A stretch of DNA of 64,000 bases, taken from Acididesulfobacillus acetoxydans (GTDB lineage: Bacteria; Bacillota; Desulfitobacteriia; Desulfitobacteriales; Desulfitobacteriaceae). The stretch is from contig NZ_LR746496.1 in the NCBI RefSeq assembly GCF_902729405.1, positions 4,278,001 to 4,342,000 on the forward strand, given 5' to 3'. The translations under genes and the position numbers were made by a program. How positions within the stretch are numbered: the first letter of the stretch is position 1; every line of letters starts with the position of its first letter. Of this stretch, positions 9,027-18,200 are shown in pieces. Under the pieces are notes generated by a model, which was not told the DNA's origin, made no database searches, and saw only the letters and a list, made by a program, of their open reading frames with translations.

Positions 9027-10094
9027 GTGAACAATCTCGAACAAGGGATCAACGGCACGGCGGCGAAGGCGCCCTACCACGCCATTCAACACAACCCGGA
9101 AAATATTCAGCTCACAGCGGCGGAAATCGGTCAACTGTGGACCATGTATTTGGCAGAAAGTATGGGAGCCTGCATGCTGCCCTACTTTGCGGCCACATCG
9201 AAAGACCCCGATATCCATGCGGTCTTACAGTTCGCGTTGGATGCCTCGGCCCGTCACGTTCAAACGATAACCGCTATCTTTGAGGCGGCTTATTTCCCCA
9301 TCCCCCATGGCTTTAGAGACGAGGATTTTGACGTGTCGGCCAAACCGCTTTATTCCGAGACGTTTATGCTCCTTTATACCACTCTAATGGCCAAGTACGC
9401 TATCCTGGGTTTTGGCCTCGCCTATACCAGTTCATCCCGTCCCGACGTGAGACAGTTCTTCGAGGGCTGTTTAAATGATTCGACGGCGATCAGCAAAAAG
9501 GGCCATGCCGTACTCCTGGCCAAAGGACTCCTTCCGAGAGCCGCCTATGTACCCATCCCCGACCGGGTCGAATATACTCATGACGTACAGGGTTTTTATA
9601 AGGGTTTAATCGGGGATAAAAGACCCCTCAATGCCCTGGAAATAGACCATCTTTTCGTCAATATTATCTCCAGATCTTTGAGAAATACCTTAACGACCGG
9701 CTTCGAACAGACCACAAAATCTAAATTGATTAAAGATTATTTGTCTCGCGGCCGCCTCATAAATGATAAACAGATCGACATCCTCTCTCAACTCTTGGAA
9801 GATGCCGACCTGTCCACCCTGCCAAACTACGACCACCTCGTCACAGAGTCCCTTGAGTCTCCTTTCAGTGACAAATTAATCCTGTTCCACTTTACGACGA
9901 TGACGGCTAATGCTATCGCGGCCGGAGGACTTGCTTTGTCGAACAGCACCCGGAGTGACATTATCTTGACCTTCGGCCGTTTTATCGCCGAACTGGGCGA
10001 CTTGGCTAAAGACGGCGTCAACCTGATGATTAAGCAAGGCTGGCTGGAAAGGGTTCCCGAAGCCGCGAATCGCAAAGAGCTGAGCACGCAATAA
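9027..10094 (+). CDS. DUF3231 family protein
   Basis: A 355-residue DUF3231 protein made of two similar alpha-helical halves (about 20-175 and 200-345). Each resembles a ferritin-like/CotF-type four-helix unit: LTAAEIGQLWTMYLAESMGA opens the first half and LNALEIDHLFVNIISRSLRN the second. The family is common in spore formers and is often linked to spore coats; the biochemical role is unknown. I choose the GTG at 9027 because CGGAG at 9012-9016 is correctly spaced; a GTG at 9018 lies too close to it. There is no operon partner and the gene sits between copies of a 27-nt repeat. The reading frame is intact. Confidence 0.8.
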   Translation: MNNLEQGINGTAAKAPYHAIQHNPENIQLTAAEIGQLWTMYLAESMGACMLPYFAATSKDPDIHAVLQFALDASARHVQTITAIFEAAYFPIPHGFRDEDFDVSAKPLYSETFMLLYTTLMAKYAILGFGLAYTSSSRPDVRQFFEGCLNDSTAISKKGHAVLLAKGLLPRAAYVPIPDRVEYTHDVQGFYKGLIGDKRPLNALEIDHLFVNIISRSLRNTLTTGFEQTTKSKLIKDYLSRGRLINDKQIDILSQLLEDADLSTLPNYDHLVTESLESPFSDKLILFHFTTMTANAIAAGGLALSNSTRSDIILTFGRFIAELGDLAKDGVNLMIKQGWLERVPEAANRKELSTQ

Positions 10095-10208
10095 TAGCTG
10101 CCGTCTCTGCATCGAGACTATGGCCCACCCGGATCTGCCTCGCCCTCCCTCTCAACCAGCCTCTAACCCTGTTCCCTATTTACTAGCTCCAATAGTCTTC
10201 TTAGGCTT

Positions 10209-10235
10209 CGGACATTATGCAGCGGCAGTAACCCT
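10209..10235. repeat. Imperfect 27-nt direct repeat, copy 2 (after the DUF3231 gene)
   Basis: Second copy of the repeat at 8854, in the same orientation, beginning cggacattatgcagcggcag. It lies about 115 nt after the DUF3231 stop codon. Confidence 0.6.
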
Positions 10236-10267
10236 GAATCGATAGCGCTTGTTGCAAAGTAGGGTGT

Positions 10268-10906
10268 CTAGCTACCCTTGCGTTTCTGAATCACAACTCT
10301 TTCGCCAAATTCTCCGTAGAAGTGATAACCGGAGCCCGCCTCAGCAAGAATATCCAAAAGCCCATCGGGACGGGTTACGACCGTCCCACCCAGAAGGTTT
10401 ACCCCCCGCTGAAAGAATGCCTCTGGAAGCATACTCGCTGTCGGTCCCACCACCACAATGTCGGCCTCCGGCTTGGTCAGCTTTAGTAAATCCTCCAGCG
10501 TATCATTGATTAGCGTGGTACCCGTGATGACAACGAGGTCAGCTGTAGGTAATACTTCCGGAGCCCGGTCCGTCGCTTTATAGAACGGCAATTCATCAGC
10601 TTTGAGGGTGACCGGGTCCATCTCCAAGATACAAAATTTATTCTTGCCTTTTTTGACCCTCTTTATAATTGGAGTCAAAGCACCCACGATTACAGTATAC
10701 CCTTCTTCAGGAAGGGTCAGCGTCTCGAACGCATCGACTCCATTTTTAATTACGTAGTCGAGTGGTGGCCGCAACTGCCAGCAGGTGGCAGACAACGCGT
10801 TGAGCACAGCAATTCCTAAAGCCTTTTTTAAGACTTTCCCCATGAACATTTCTTCAATAAAGTCAAGGACCTTTTTCCCTTTAAGTTGTCCCGATAAAGG
10901 CATCAT
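10268..10906 (-). CDS. DUF364 protein, putative heavy-metal chelation domain
   Basis: A 212-residue protein with a Rossmann-like DUF364 core: VIVGALTPIIKRVKKGKNKF, ADLVVITGTTLINDTLEDLL and VVGPTASMLPEAFFQRGVN. DUF364 is linked to metal handling, but no reaction is established. The N-terminal DUF4213 part seen in the paralogue at 38950 is shorter here, so the protein may be N-terminally trimmed. It lies 73 nt after the ECF S-component gene on the same strand and closes the riboswitch-led corrinoid locus. A small perfect hairpin (GTTCAGC-TAAA-GCTGAAC on the reverse strand, about 10931-10948) lies just upstream and lacks a T-run. Confidence 0.78.
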   Translation of the reverse strand: MMPLSGQLKGKKVLDFIEEMFMGKVLKKALGIAVLNALSATCWQLRPPLDYVIKNGVDAFETLTLPEEGYTVIVGALTPIIKRVKKGKNKFCILEMDPVTLKADELPFYKATDRAPEVLPTADLVVITGTTLINDTLEDLLKLTKPEADIVVVGPTASMLPEAFFQRGVNLLGGTVVTRPDGLLDILAEAGSGYHFYGEFGERVVIQKRKGS

Positions 10907-10979
10907 CCGTGTCCCCCACCGAAGACTCGATGTTCAGCTTTAGCTGAACGAGTTCACTGGTTCCTTTGCACTCTTCTCT

Positions 10980-11804
10980 TCACTCCAGCAAACCATATTT
11001 TACTTTGATCCGGTTCAGCTTTTTAAGCCACGGCTTAGCAAGTAATAAAATAAAAAGTACAGTTGATAAGGCATTCGTAAAATCAAGCCAGAAGCTAGAG
11101 ATATAGGCGGCTGCAACAGCTGCCCAGGTTATCGGCTGGACAAAGGCAACAATAAACCAGATATTCATAACCCAACCAAAGGCAAAGCCGGTCAAAAAAC
11201 CATAGATTGATAAAACTAAGACGCTTTTTGACCCTCCCTTGCTCAACATTCCCGCCCCAAAGCCAATCATTCCCCAACAGAACATTTGCCAGGGAGTCCA
11301 CGGTCCTTGGCCCAAAAACAAATTAGAAGCTACCGCTGCCACCGCCCCTGTCAAAAATCCGGCTTCAGGGCCAAAGGCTACGGCAGCAATAATCACAATC
11401 GCCGAAGTCGGTTTAAAATCCGGGACAGGCGCAAACACTACCCGTCCTAAAGCAGCCAGTGTCGCCATGACAGCGATTATCACCAACTCTCTGGCCTGGG
11501 GCTTGCGTCGTTCAAATCTTAGAAAAAAAGGCACCGTAGTCACAATGATAAGCAAAACACTTAATAGCCCGTAATTGCCATTCCCCACCAGAGCACTTAT
11601 GATCAATAATACCGGTATCAGAACAACCAAGCCTTTTCTAACCAGCTTGAGGCGTGTATTTGTCTCAGTTTTCCGGCTTGTGTTAATCATACTCTCTTGC
11701 GTATGCGGGTTTTTCTTAATGTTCGTGTCTATGCTCTTTAAACCGGCGCTTACATCAATATTCGTACTTGCCCTCGGAGTTAGCGGCTCAGATTCATCTG
11801 ACAT
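10980..11804 (-). CDS. ECF transporter substrate-binding (S) component
   Basis: A 274-residue membrane protein. The first 60 or so residues are hydrophilic and cytoplasmic, followed by six or seven hydrophobic helices. The region RELVIIAVMATLAALGRVVF, then PDFKPTSAIVIIAAVAFGPE and GFLTGAVAAVASNLFLGQGP, is the ECF S-component fold that delivers a vitamin or metal to the EcfT/EcfAA' motor. Its first 25 nt overlap the end of the EcfAA' gene, so the two are translationally linked. Because the operon starts at a cobalamin riboswitch and contains transcobalamin-like proteins, I infer a corrinoid substrate. The sequence alone does not identify the ligand. The long N-terminal extension is unusual. 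Confidence 0.82.
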   Translation of the reverse strand: MSDESEPLTPRASTNIDVSAGLKSIDTNIKKNPHTQESMINTSRKTETNTRLKLVRKGLVVLIPVLLIISALVGNGNYGLLSVLLIIVTTVPFFLRFERRKPQARELVIIAVMATLAALGRVVFAPVPDFKPTSAIVIIAAVAFGPEAGFLTGAVAAVASNLFLGQGPWTPWQMFCWGMIGFGAGMLSKGGSKSVLVLSIYGFLTGFAFGWVMNIWFIVAFVQPITWAAVAAAYISSFWLDFTNALSTVLFILLLAKPWLKKLNRIKVKYGLLE

Positions 11805-13495
11805 AGCTCAATCACATCCTTACACGTTACAGCTTTCGGAAACATCCCTCTGGCCATACGGTTGGCAGCAGTCGTATAAAAACTATTACCGGCAAAAAAT
11901 TCACTGGCAGGGCCTGTTGAGACATTATCCCCGTCAAAAATCATGGTGCAGGTGTCGGCATGTTCCGCGGCAAATTCCAGATCATGGGACACCAGAATCA
12001 CTGCTACTCCCTTTCGACAGAGATTCTGGAAAATTTGCGCCAATATTTCTTTGGAATGGGCATCAAGTCCTTTGGTTGGCTCATCCAGCAAGATCACTCG
12101 CGGTTTTAGGAGCAGCAGCTTGGCTAAAGCGACTTTTTGCTGCTCTCCGCCGCTTAGGTCATACGGATGATGGAGCAAGAGATCTTCCACACCCAGTTCT
12201 ACCGCTATACCGGCGAGTTCCCCGCGGAAAGTATCCTGATCCGGATTCAACAAGTGAGCCGTTTCTTCCAGCTCCTCCCTAACCGTGTCATGAACAAACA
12301 AAGCTTGGGGATCTTGCGGTAAGAGAACAAGATTATGGTGGTATAACTCACCTGCCTTAAATTCTCTTATTTTCCTGCCGTTAATAAGAACCTGCCCCCG
12401 GTATGGTTTTAACAGCCCCGCTATGACTCTTAACAAGGTCGACTTGCCGGCACCGTTGCCACCCAGAACGCCCAAGACCTCACCCGGAAAGGCTTGAAGC
12501 GACAGTCCTCTTAATATATCACCACCCTCTCTTTCATACCTGAACCAAACCTGCTTGACTTCCACCGCCGGTTTAAGCCGAAGATTGAAGTTCGGGCTCC
12601 GAGGTCCGAAGTCTGATTTACGGTCTAATCCCTTTTTCAGTTCCCTGGCCGGGTTCCTTTTACTGAACGGCAGGAGTTCATTTAACCAGGTACGCCCTTC
12701 CCGTACTGTTAACGGGCAGCTTCCCTTTCTAATTGCGCTGTAAATTCGGACAGGGGAAGGCAGTCCTATATATATAACCTGTCTGTTCTCACTTTCCAGT
12801 AGTTCAACAATTTTTCCAGGTTCACCGGCTTCGAGAATCCGGCCCTCATCCATCACCACCACCTGATCAGCCATGGGGAAGACCTCCTCCAGCCTGTGTT
12901 CGCTCAAAAGCACCGTTACTCCCACATCCCGGTTGATCTTACGGATGATATCCAAGAATCCCTGGGCAGCGATAGGGTCAAGCTGGGCTGTAGGCTCATC
13001 CAACAGTAACATCCTGGGTTGCATCGCCATTACCGCCGCCAAATTCAGCAACTGCTTCTGCCCCCCCGACAGCTCAGACACCGGCTTTCTAAACCAGCCG
13101 TCAATGCCAAAAAAGCTGGCCATTTCCGCCACTTTACGCCGGATTTCCGGAGTACTTAAACCTAGATTTTCCAACCCGAAAGCCATTTCATGCCAAACCA
13201 TATCCGTCACAATCTGAGTATCTGGGTTTTGCCTGACGAAGCCAATTTCCGAAGCGGCAGTTAACAAAGGCAATTCTTCCAATAACTTGCCAGCATAATA
13301 AATTGCCCCGCTCTTCTGACCGTGCGGAGCTAACTCCCGCTTCAGATGGCGTAATAGTGTGGTTTTGCCGCATCCGGATACCCCGCAGATCACGACCATT
13401 TCTCCCTCTTCAACTACCAGCGAAATATTAGCCAAGGCTCTGCCGGAGGCATTGGGATAGGTAAAGTTCAAGTTTTCTATTTGCAGAAATGCCAT
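11780..13495 (-). CDS. ECF transporter fused double ATPase (EcfA-EcfA')
   Basis: At 571 residues, two full ABC ATPase domains lie in one chain. Domain 1 has Walker A GVSGCGKTT, signature LSGGQKQLL and Walker B MLLLDEPTAQLD. Domain 2 has GGNGAGKSTL, LSGGEQQKVAL and VILLDEPTKGLD. A linker of about 70 residues (roughly 240-310) joins them. Most ECF modules use two separate ATPase genes, so this is the fused type. It hydrolyses ATP at the inner membrane face and drives EcfT. The gene overlaps EcfT by 19 nt upstream and EcfS by 25 nt downstream. Both sites look catalytically complete. Confidence 0.92.
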   Translation of the reverse strand: MAFLQIENLNFTYPNASGRALANISLVVEEGEMVVICGVSGCGKTTLLRHLKRELAPHGQKSGAIYYAGKLLEELPLLTAASEIGFVRQNPDTQIVTDMVWHEMAFGLENLGLSTPEIRRKVAEMASFFGIDGWFRKPVSELSGGQKQLLNLAAVMAMQPRMLLLDEPTAQLDPIAAQGFLDIIRKINRDVGVTVLLSEHRLEEVFPMADQVVVMDEGRILEAGEPGKIVELLESENRQVIYIGLPSPVRIYSAIRKGSCPLTVREGRTWLNELLPFSKRNPARELKKGLDRKSDFGPRSPNFNLRLKPAVEVKQVWFRYEREGGDILRGLSLQAFPGEVLGVLGGNGAGKSTLLRVIAGLLKPYRGQVLINGRKIREFKAGELYHHNLVLLPQDPQALFVHDTVREELEETAHLLNPDQDTFRGELAGIAVELGVEDLLLHHPYDLSGGEQQKVALAKLLLLKPRVILLDEPTKGLDAHSKEILAQIFQNLCRKGVAVILVSHDLEFAAEHADTCTMIFDGDNVSTGPASEFFAGNSFYTTAANRMARGMFPKAVTCKDVIELCQMNLSR

Positions 13496-14355
13496 TTTAG
13501 ATTCTCCCTAAATTCAATTAACACCGGCAAAAAGGCATATGCTCCAAATGCCGTATACAAACACAGTGCCAGCCCGGAAATTTTCAGCGGGGCCAGCACA
13601 GGATAAAAACGCATTACACCATAACCCAAGAAATACCCTGTCAGGCATATTCCGGCCAAGCCTAACACCACGGCCAGGATCACCCCATCCCGTGCATCAA
13701 ATTTGAACAAAGAAAAGGTGGTTCTGTTTTTCACTCCATAACCCCTGGCTTTCATGGAATCGGCCGTTTCCATCCCATCTTCCATAGCCCAGCTCAGCAG
13801 AATTGAAGTAATGCGCATACTTTTTCGCAAACGCTGAACTAGATTTCCTGTACGGGCATCCAGGCCGATAGCTTGTTGGGCAGATGCAACCGCTTTCAAC
13901 TGAACTTTTAGGTTAGGGATCATCCGGAGAGTCATCGTAATCAGCAAAGCCACTGTCGGAGCAAATCCGGCAAACAAATACAAAAACTTATCCGAAGTCA
14001 TAACTTTACTATAGCAAGAAAACCAAAGCGCCACCGCAACAAGAGAAGCGGCCATACACAAGCCGTAGGTAACGGCCTCCAAGGTAACAGGATTATCGCG
14101 CAAGTAAAACAGCACGGTTTTTCCCCGGTGATTAAACAGAGGATTGGCAAGGGCAATCAGCAAAAACATGGGAAAGTACAATTTTACACCGGATTTTACT
14201 CCTTGACCGCCAGACAAAAGCCAAGAAAGAAACAAAGCACCGCTTAAGGAAATTCCAACAAAAACAGGGTGCTGAAATAAAATCGTGAAAATAATTATAA
14301 AGGCAAAAAATGTAAAACTAACAGCAGGATGAATGGCCGAAAATGCTCTTACCAC
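13477..14355 (-). CDS. ECF transporter transmembrane (T) component
   Basis: A 292-residue protein of the EcfT/CbiQ family with five to six hydrophobic helices. The coupling helices carry the two family motifs that bind the ATPases: AQQAIGLDARTGN and SMKARGYGVKNRT (Ala-Arg-Gly). It links the EcfAA' ATPase to S components. It appears to start at GTG (14355), seven nt after AAAGGAT, 13 nt downstream of the DUF4430 lipoprotein gene. The nearby CbiM has no cbiQ or cbiO of its own in this window, so it might borrow this T/A pair; that is inference. Confidence 0.88.
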   Translation of the reverse strand: MVRAFSAIHPAVSFTFFAFIIIFTILFQHPVFVGISLSGALFLSWLLSGGQGVKSGVKLYFPMFLLIALANPLFNHRGKTVLFYLRDNPVTLEAVTYGLCMAASLVAVALWFSCYSKVMTSDKFLYLFAGFAPTVALLITMTLRMIPNLKVQLKAVASAQQAIGLDARTGNLVQRLRKSMRITSILLSWAMEDGMETADSMKARGYGVKNRTTFSLFKFDARDGVILAVVLGLAGICLTGYFLGYGVMRFYPVLAPLKISGLALCLYTAFGAYAFLPVLIEFRENLKWHFCK

Positions 14356-14368
14356 GCTTTATCCTTTC

Positions 14369-15187
14369 TCACTTTTTAACCGGAAACGAATTCTGACCCA
14401 AATCTTTTCCCAAATCACAGGTATATAGCCAGTCGATAACGTCCCCGCTTTTTAATTTATAGATCCCACAACTGGAGTTGGAAGGCTGTTTATTGACAAA
14501 ATACAGCCAACCGCTCAATGGTCCCGCGTCAAATTCATAAAGGCTATTGATCCCTTGAACATAAGTAGTGCCTTGAAAACCTTCATATTCCATGGGAATT
14601 TTGTGTGCGCGTGTCACTTGTTTCAGAACGTCAATAACGGTTTCCCCATCGGTTATTTCCACCGTGGTTGGAGGTAAAATGACGCCATTAACCGGTACAA
14701 CTCCCTGGAATTTTTCCTGACTGGCCAATCCTTTGTTTACCGCTGTCTGACAGCTGATGGAAATAGTAACCGTTGGCTTGACGGGACCAGACGGCTGGGC
14801 AACACCAGGCTGCCGACTGACGCCGGCAGCGATCATGCCTGATGCTTGGGATGAAGCGGGTGCCTGGCCCGCACCGGAGGTGACTGATGATGACTGAGAA
14901 TTAGTTGAAGGAGCAGAAGCAGAATTGGCAGCGACTGTCTGCTCCGATGTCTTCTTCTCAGGACTCTTGGCAGCATTTGAAGCACTTGGTGCTCCGGCCT
15001 GCCCTCCAGACGCCTTGCTCACCTGTGAAGTCCCGGAATCGGCGATTGCCGCTCCCCTGTCGACTATCTCACCGGATGCAGCACTACTGTTAGACAAACC
15101 GGTACTCTTGTTGGCCGTTCCGCAACCCGTAACAAGCAACATCGTCAGAATACCAAAGAGCAGTAAAAGTACTCCTTTTTTTTTCAA
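14369..15187 (-). CDS. DUF4430 (transcobalamin-like) lipoprotein
   Basis: A 272-residue lipoprotein. The signal peptide ends in a lipobox LVTGC at about residue 18-22, so the protein is anchored on the outer face of the membrane. A Ser/Ala/Gln-rich low-complexity linker of about 110 residues follows. The C-terminal domain (about 150-270) is DUF4430, the fold of the beta-domain of transcobalamin/intrinsic factor: VIDVLKQVTRAHKIPMEYEG, GPLSGWLYFVNKQPSN and GDVIDWLYTCDLGKDLG. It begins at TTG (15187), correctly spaced from GGGGGG. It could hand corrinoid from the big surface protein to the ECF importer. That function is inferred from fold, operon and riboswitch. Confidence 0.85.
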   Translation of the reverse strand: MKKKGVLLLLFGILTMLLVTGCGTANKSTGLSNSSAASGEIVDRGAAIADSGTSQVSKASGGQAGAPSASNAAKSPEKKTSEQTVAANSASAPSTNSQSSSVTSGAGQAPASSQASGMIAAGVSRQPGVAQPSGPVKPTVTISISCQTAVNKGLASQEKFQGVVPVNGVILPPTTVEITDGETVIDVLKQVTRAHKIPMEYEGFQGTTYVQGINSLYEFDAGPLSGWLYFVNKQPSNSSCGIYKLKSGDVIDWLYTCDLGKDLGQNSFPVKK

Positions 15188-15232
15188 GATTGATCCCCCC
15201 GTAGATACGTTTGCCCTTACAGAATCGCGGTT

Positions 15233-18200
15233 TCAATCTCCGACATTAACCGAAGATGTCGGAACAGTTTGGGTTTTCCCGGAACGAAAATCATATAAGG
15301 AACTCATTCCGTCCTTTAATCTTTCATAAGCAGCCAAGGCAAGCAGCGCTTGTTCGGAAGCAGTACTATCCGAATTTCCAGTTAAGAGATGTTTAAAACC
15401 GCCATCTGCAGCTCTAAACTGGAGTAGAGCACTTAATAAGCTATTATTATTTTTAATGAACATGGGATTGGTGTCAATATCCATTCCTAGCGAAGACAAA
15501 GCGATAATTACTTGACTTATGCTTTCACTGTTCTCGATGCCCCCAGATTTGAATCCTCCCTTCGAGTCCTGCAAGGCCGCTAAACAAGCGACCGCCTTCT
15601 TAACGGCAACCTGCACCTCCGGATGGCTGTTTGTATTGAAAGGGGCTAAAGCCTGAAGGGCCATCGCCGTAATATCCGGATCGCTTGCACCGGTTCCGTC
15701 CAGGGAAAAGCCGCCATCGGGCAACTGCTTATCCAGAATAATCTTTAACAGTTTATCCGGCGTCCATGGAGCGTTCGAAGGCAAATTATAATCACCGCTG
15801 TCCAGAGCAATCAGGGCAAAAATCGGTCCATTGATGCCCTGGGCTTCCACATTGGGATAATTGGCTATCTCGGCAATCAAGTCCTTGCCAGCAAAATTGC
15901 GAGGATCCCCTCCGGCTGCCCCTACAGCCAAGCTTATTCTGGCCAAGTCGGTCACTTTCTGTGTAACGGAGTTCCAATCTTGGGCAATGTACTTCTCGTT
16001 TTCCGCCAGATAAGAGGGCAAGCCTTCGTAGCGGTTCAGTCGCCCCAGTCCGACGGTGGGCCAATTGTAGACTGTTGGATTAATGATTTCACCAGGAGCC
16101 GCTTGTGTAAAAGCCCTTTGGATATCGGCCTTTTCCCAGGCTACTAAACCATTGATGGTTTCATCCACCTCTTGGCGTGATATAACCCCTTCCTGGGGCT
16201 GGGCTAAGTCGGGAACCAGAGCCCGTATCTTGTTCTCTTGATCCGTGCTGATAACTCCTTCTCCTCCCACAATGACCAGATCCGAGATTGCTCCTTTGTG
16301 GGCCGTTAGGAAACCCGAAGTAGCTTCCGGGACGGTATTATCAACCATAATAACCGGAGAGAAGGAATGCGCAGCCAAATTCCCGGCGGTTAAGGCATCG
16401 GCAAAATCCAGACCTGTTACCACATAAACCTGATCCGTATCAAGCTTCAGCCCTTGGGCTATAGCCGCGGCAGTCGCATAGCGGTCACTGCCGCCGTAAC
16501 GTACCACTCCCGGCAAACGTTGAGTGATTTCTGCCGGCACGACGGAACTCCCTCCTACCACAAGGGTAGAATTAACTTTTTGCGCAGCCAGGGCCTGAAC
16601 GGTAGGATCAGGGAGAACCGTTCTTTTCGTAAAAAGAATCGGGATTCCTTTGTAGGCCGCATAACTGGATACCGCCAGAGCGTCCGCATAATCGTCACCG
16701 TTGGCAAGTATGGCCTGACCTGTGGTACCGAGGGCGCCAGCTATCAGTCCAGCCGTGCTATATCGGTCCGGCCCGCCGTAGCGCAACACGTTATCCGTTC
16801 CATAGGTTTTTTCCATCTCAGCTTGGATAGCTTGGGAAATGACGGCTGTACCTCCGATTAAGGTAATCTTTTTGGGCTTGAGTTTTTGTATTTCTGCCAA
16901 GGTTGACGGATTAATAGTATCTGCCTCTGTTAAGAGGATAGGGGCGTTGAGTTTAAAAGCCAGGGGAACGGCAGCCAGGGCATCGGGAAAGGCATAGGCA
17001 TTAACCAGAACCACATTGTCTGCCCCGGCTTTCCAGCCCTGTGCCGCAACCGCATCGGCTGTTAGGAACCGATCAGTGCCCGCCAGACGCCTAGGTAAAC
17101 TAGAACTATCTGCCATTACGGCATACGTAGAAAGGTGATAAGTAGGCACGGATATGGTCTTGGTGATCGGATCAAAAACACCGCCTAACTTGACCCAATC
17201 GTTTTTGGCCGTATCCCACCAATAGATGGCCAGTTGTTGGGTCGTGATCCCATTGGGAAGATCGCCTGAAACGACTGGGAAACTAATGATAACGGGAGCT
17301 TTAAACTGAACGGAATGTTCCGGAACCGCGCCGGTCGAGTTTTCAATGCCAAACTGGCGCTGGTATTTAAGAGGATCCAGTACTATGGCGCCTGTATCAG
17401 CCTGAGGTGGGGTCGTCACCTTGCCTATCTCGACAGTGAATTTAACCGGAGCGCTCTGATTATTTAATGCTCCCGGCGGCACTCTCAGCTGAACTCCGTC
17501 CACTGCCCGCAGGACCACCTGCCCGGCAGCCGCCGGATTTACTGCGGGAGTGTTTTCCGGCAGGCTAGCCCCGGCCTGCTGCTGGGCCGTGACATTATTT
17601 AAGACCGCCAAAGCTGCCTGATTCCTTTGGCTGTTTGATTCGGTTGAGCCAACCGGATTCGTCTTTGCTGGCTGTGATGGATTTGAGCCGCTGCTGGTAA
17701 CGGGGGTTGTGGTTCCACCTCCGGTACCAGGGGTTATCGTTGCACTGCCGGTGCCCGTTCCTGGATTATTGTACCCCGGTACCCCTAGGTCTTGGCCCAA
17801 ATTAGTTGTATAGCGCCAAGCTACAACATCGCCGTTTTTCAAAGCAGCTGCCGCTGCACTTACGCTTCCATAAACTCCGTTTACGGAAAACATCCAACCA
17901 CTTAAGGGGCCGTCAGTCCCTGCCTTTAGGCCACTAATTCCGCTGACATAAATGGAAGATCCTGAGCCGCTAACAGTCACCTGCGCCTGGCCGAGCTTCC
18001 TGACCAGAACGGAATAAGCTGTATCCCCACTTTCCAAGGGAACAGTTGTCGGCGAGAGTAAAACTTGGCCGTTCTTTCCGGTAACCGATAAAGTGATATT
18101 GTTTTGGATAGGGGGCAGTGAAGAACCTCCACCAGCGGCCGGCGTCGTGTCGGACACAGCTATCTGTAAAGTTTGAGGATTCCCGGCGCTGAAATTGAAA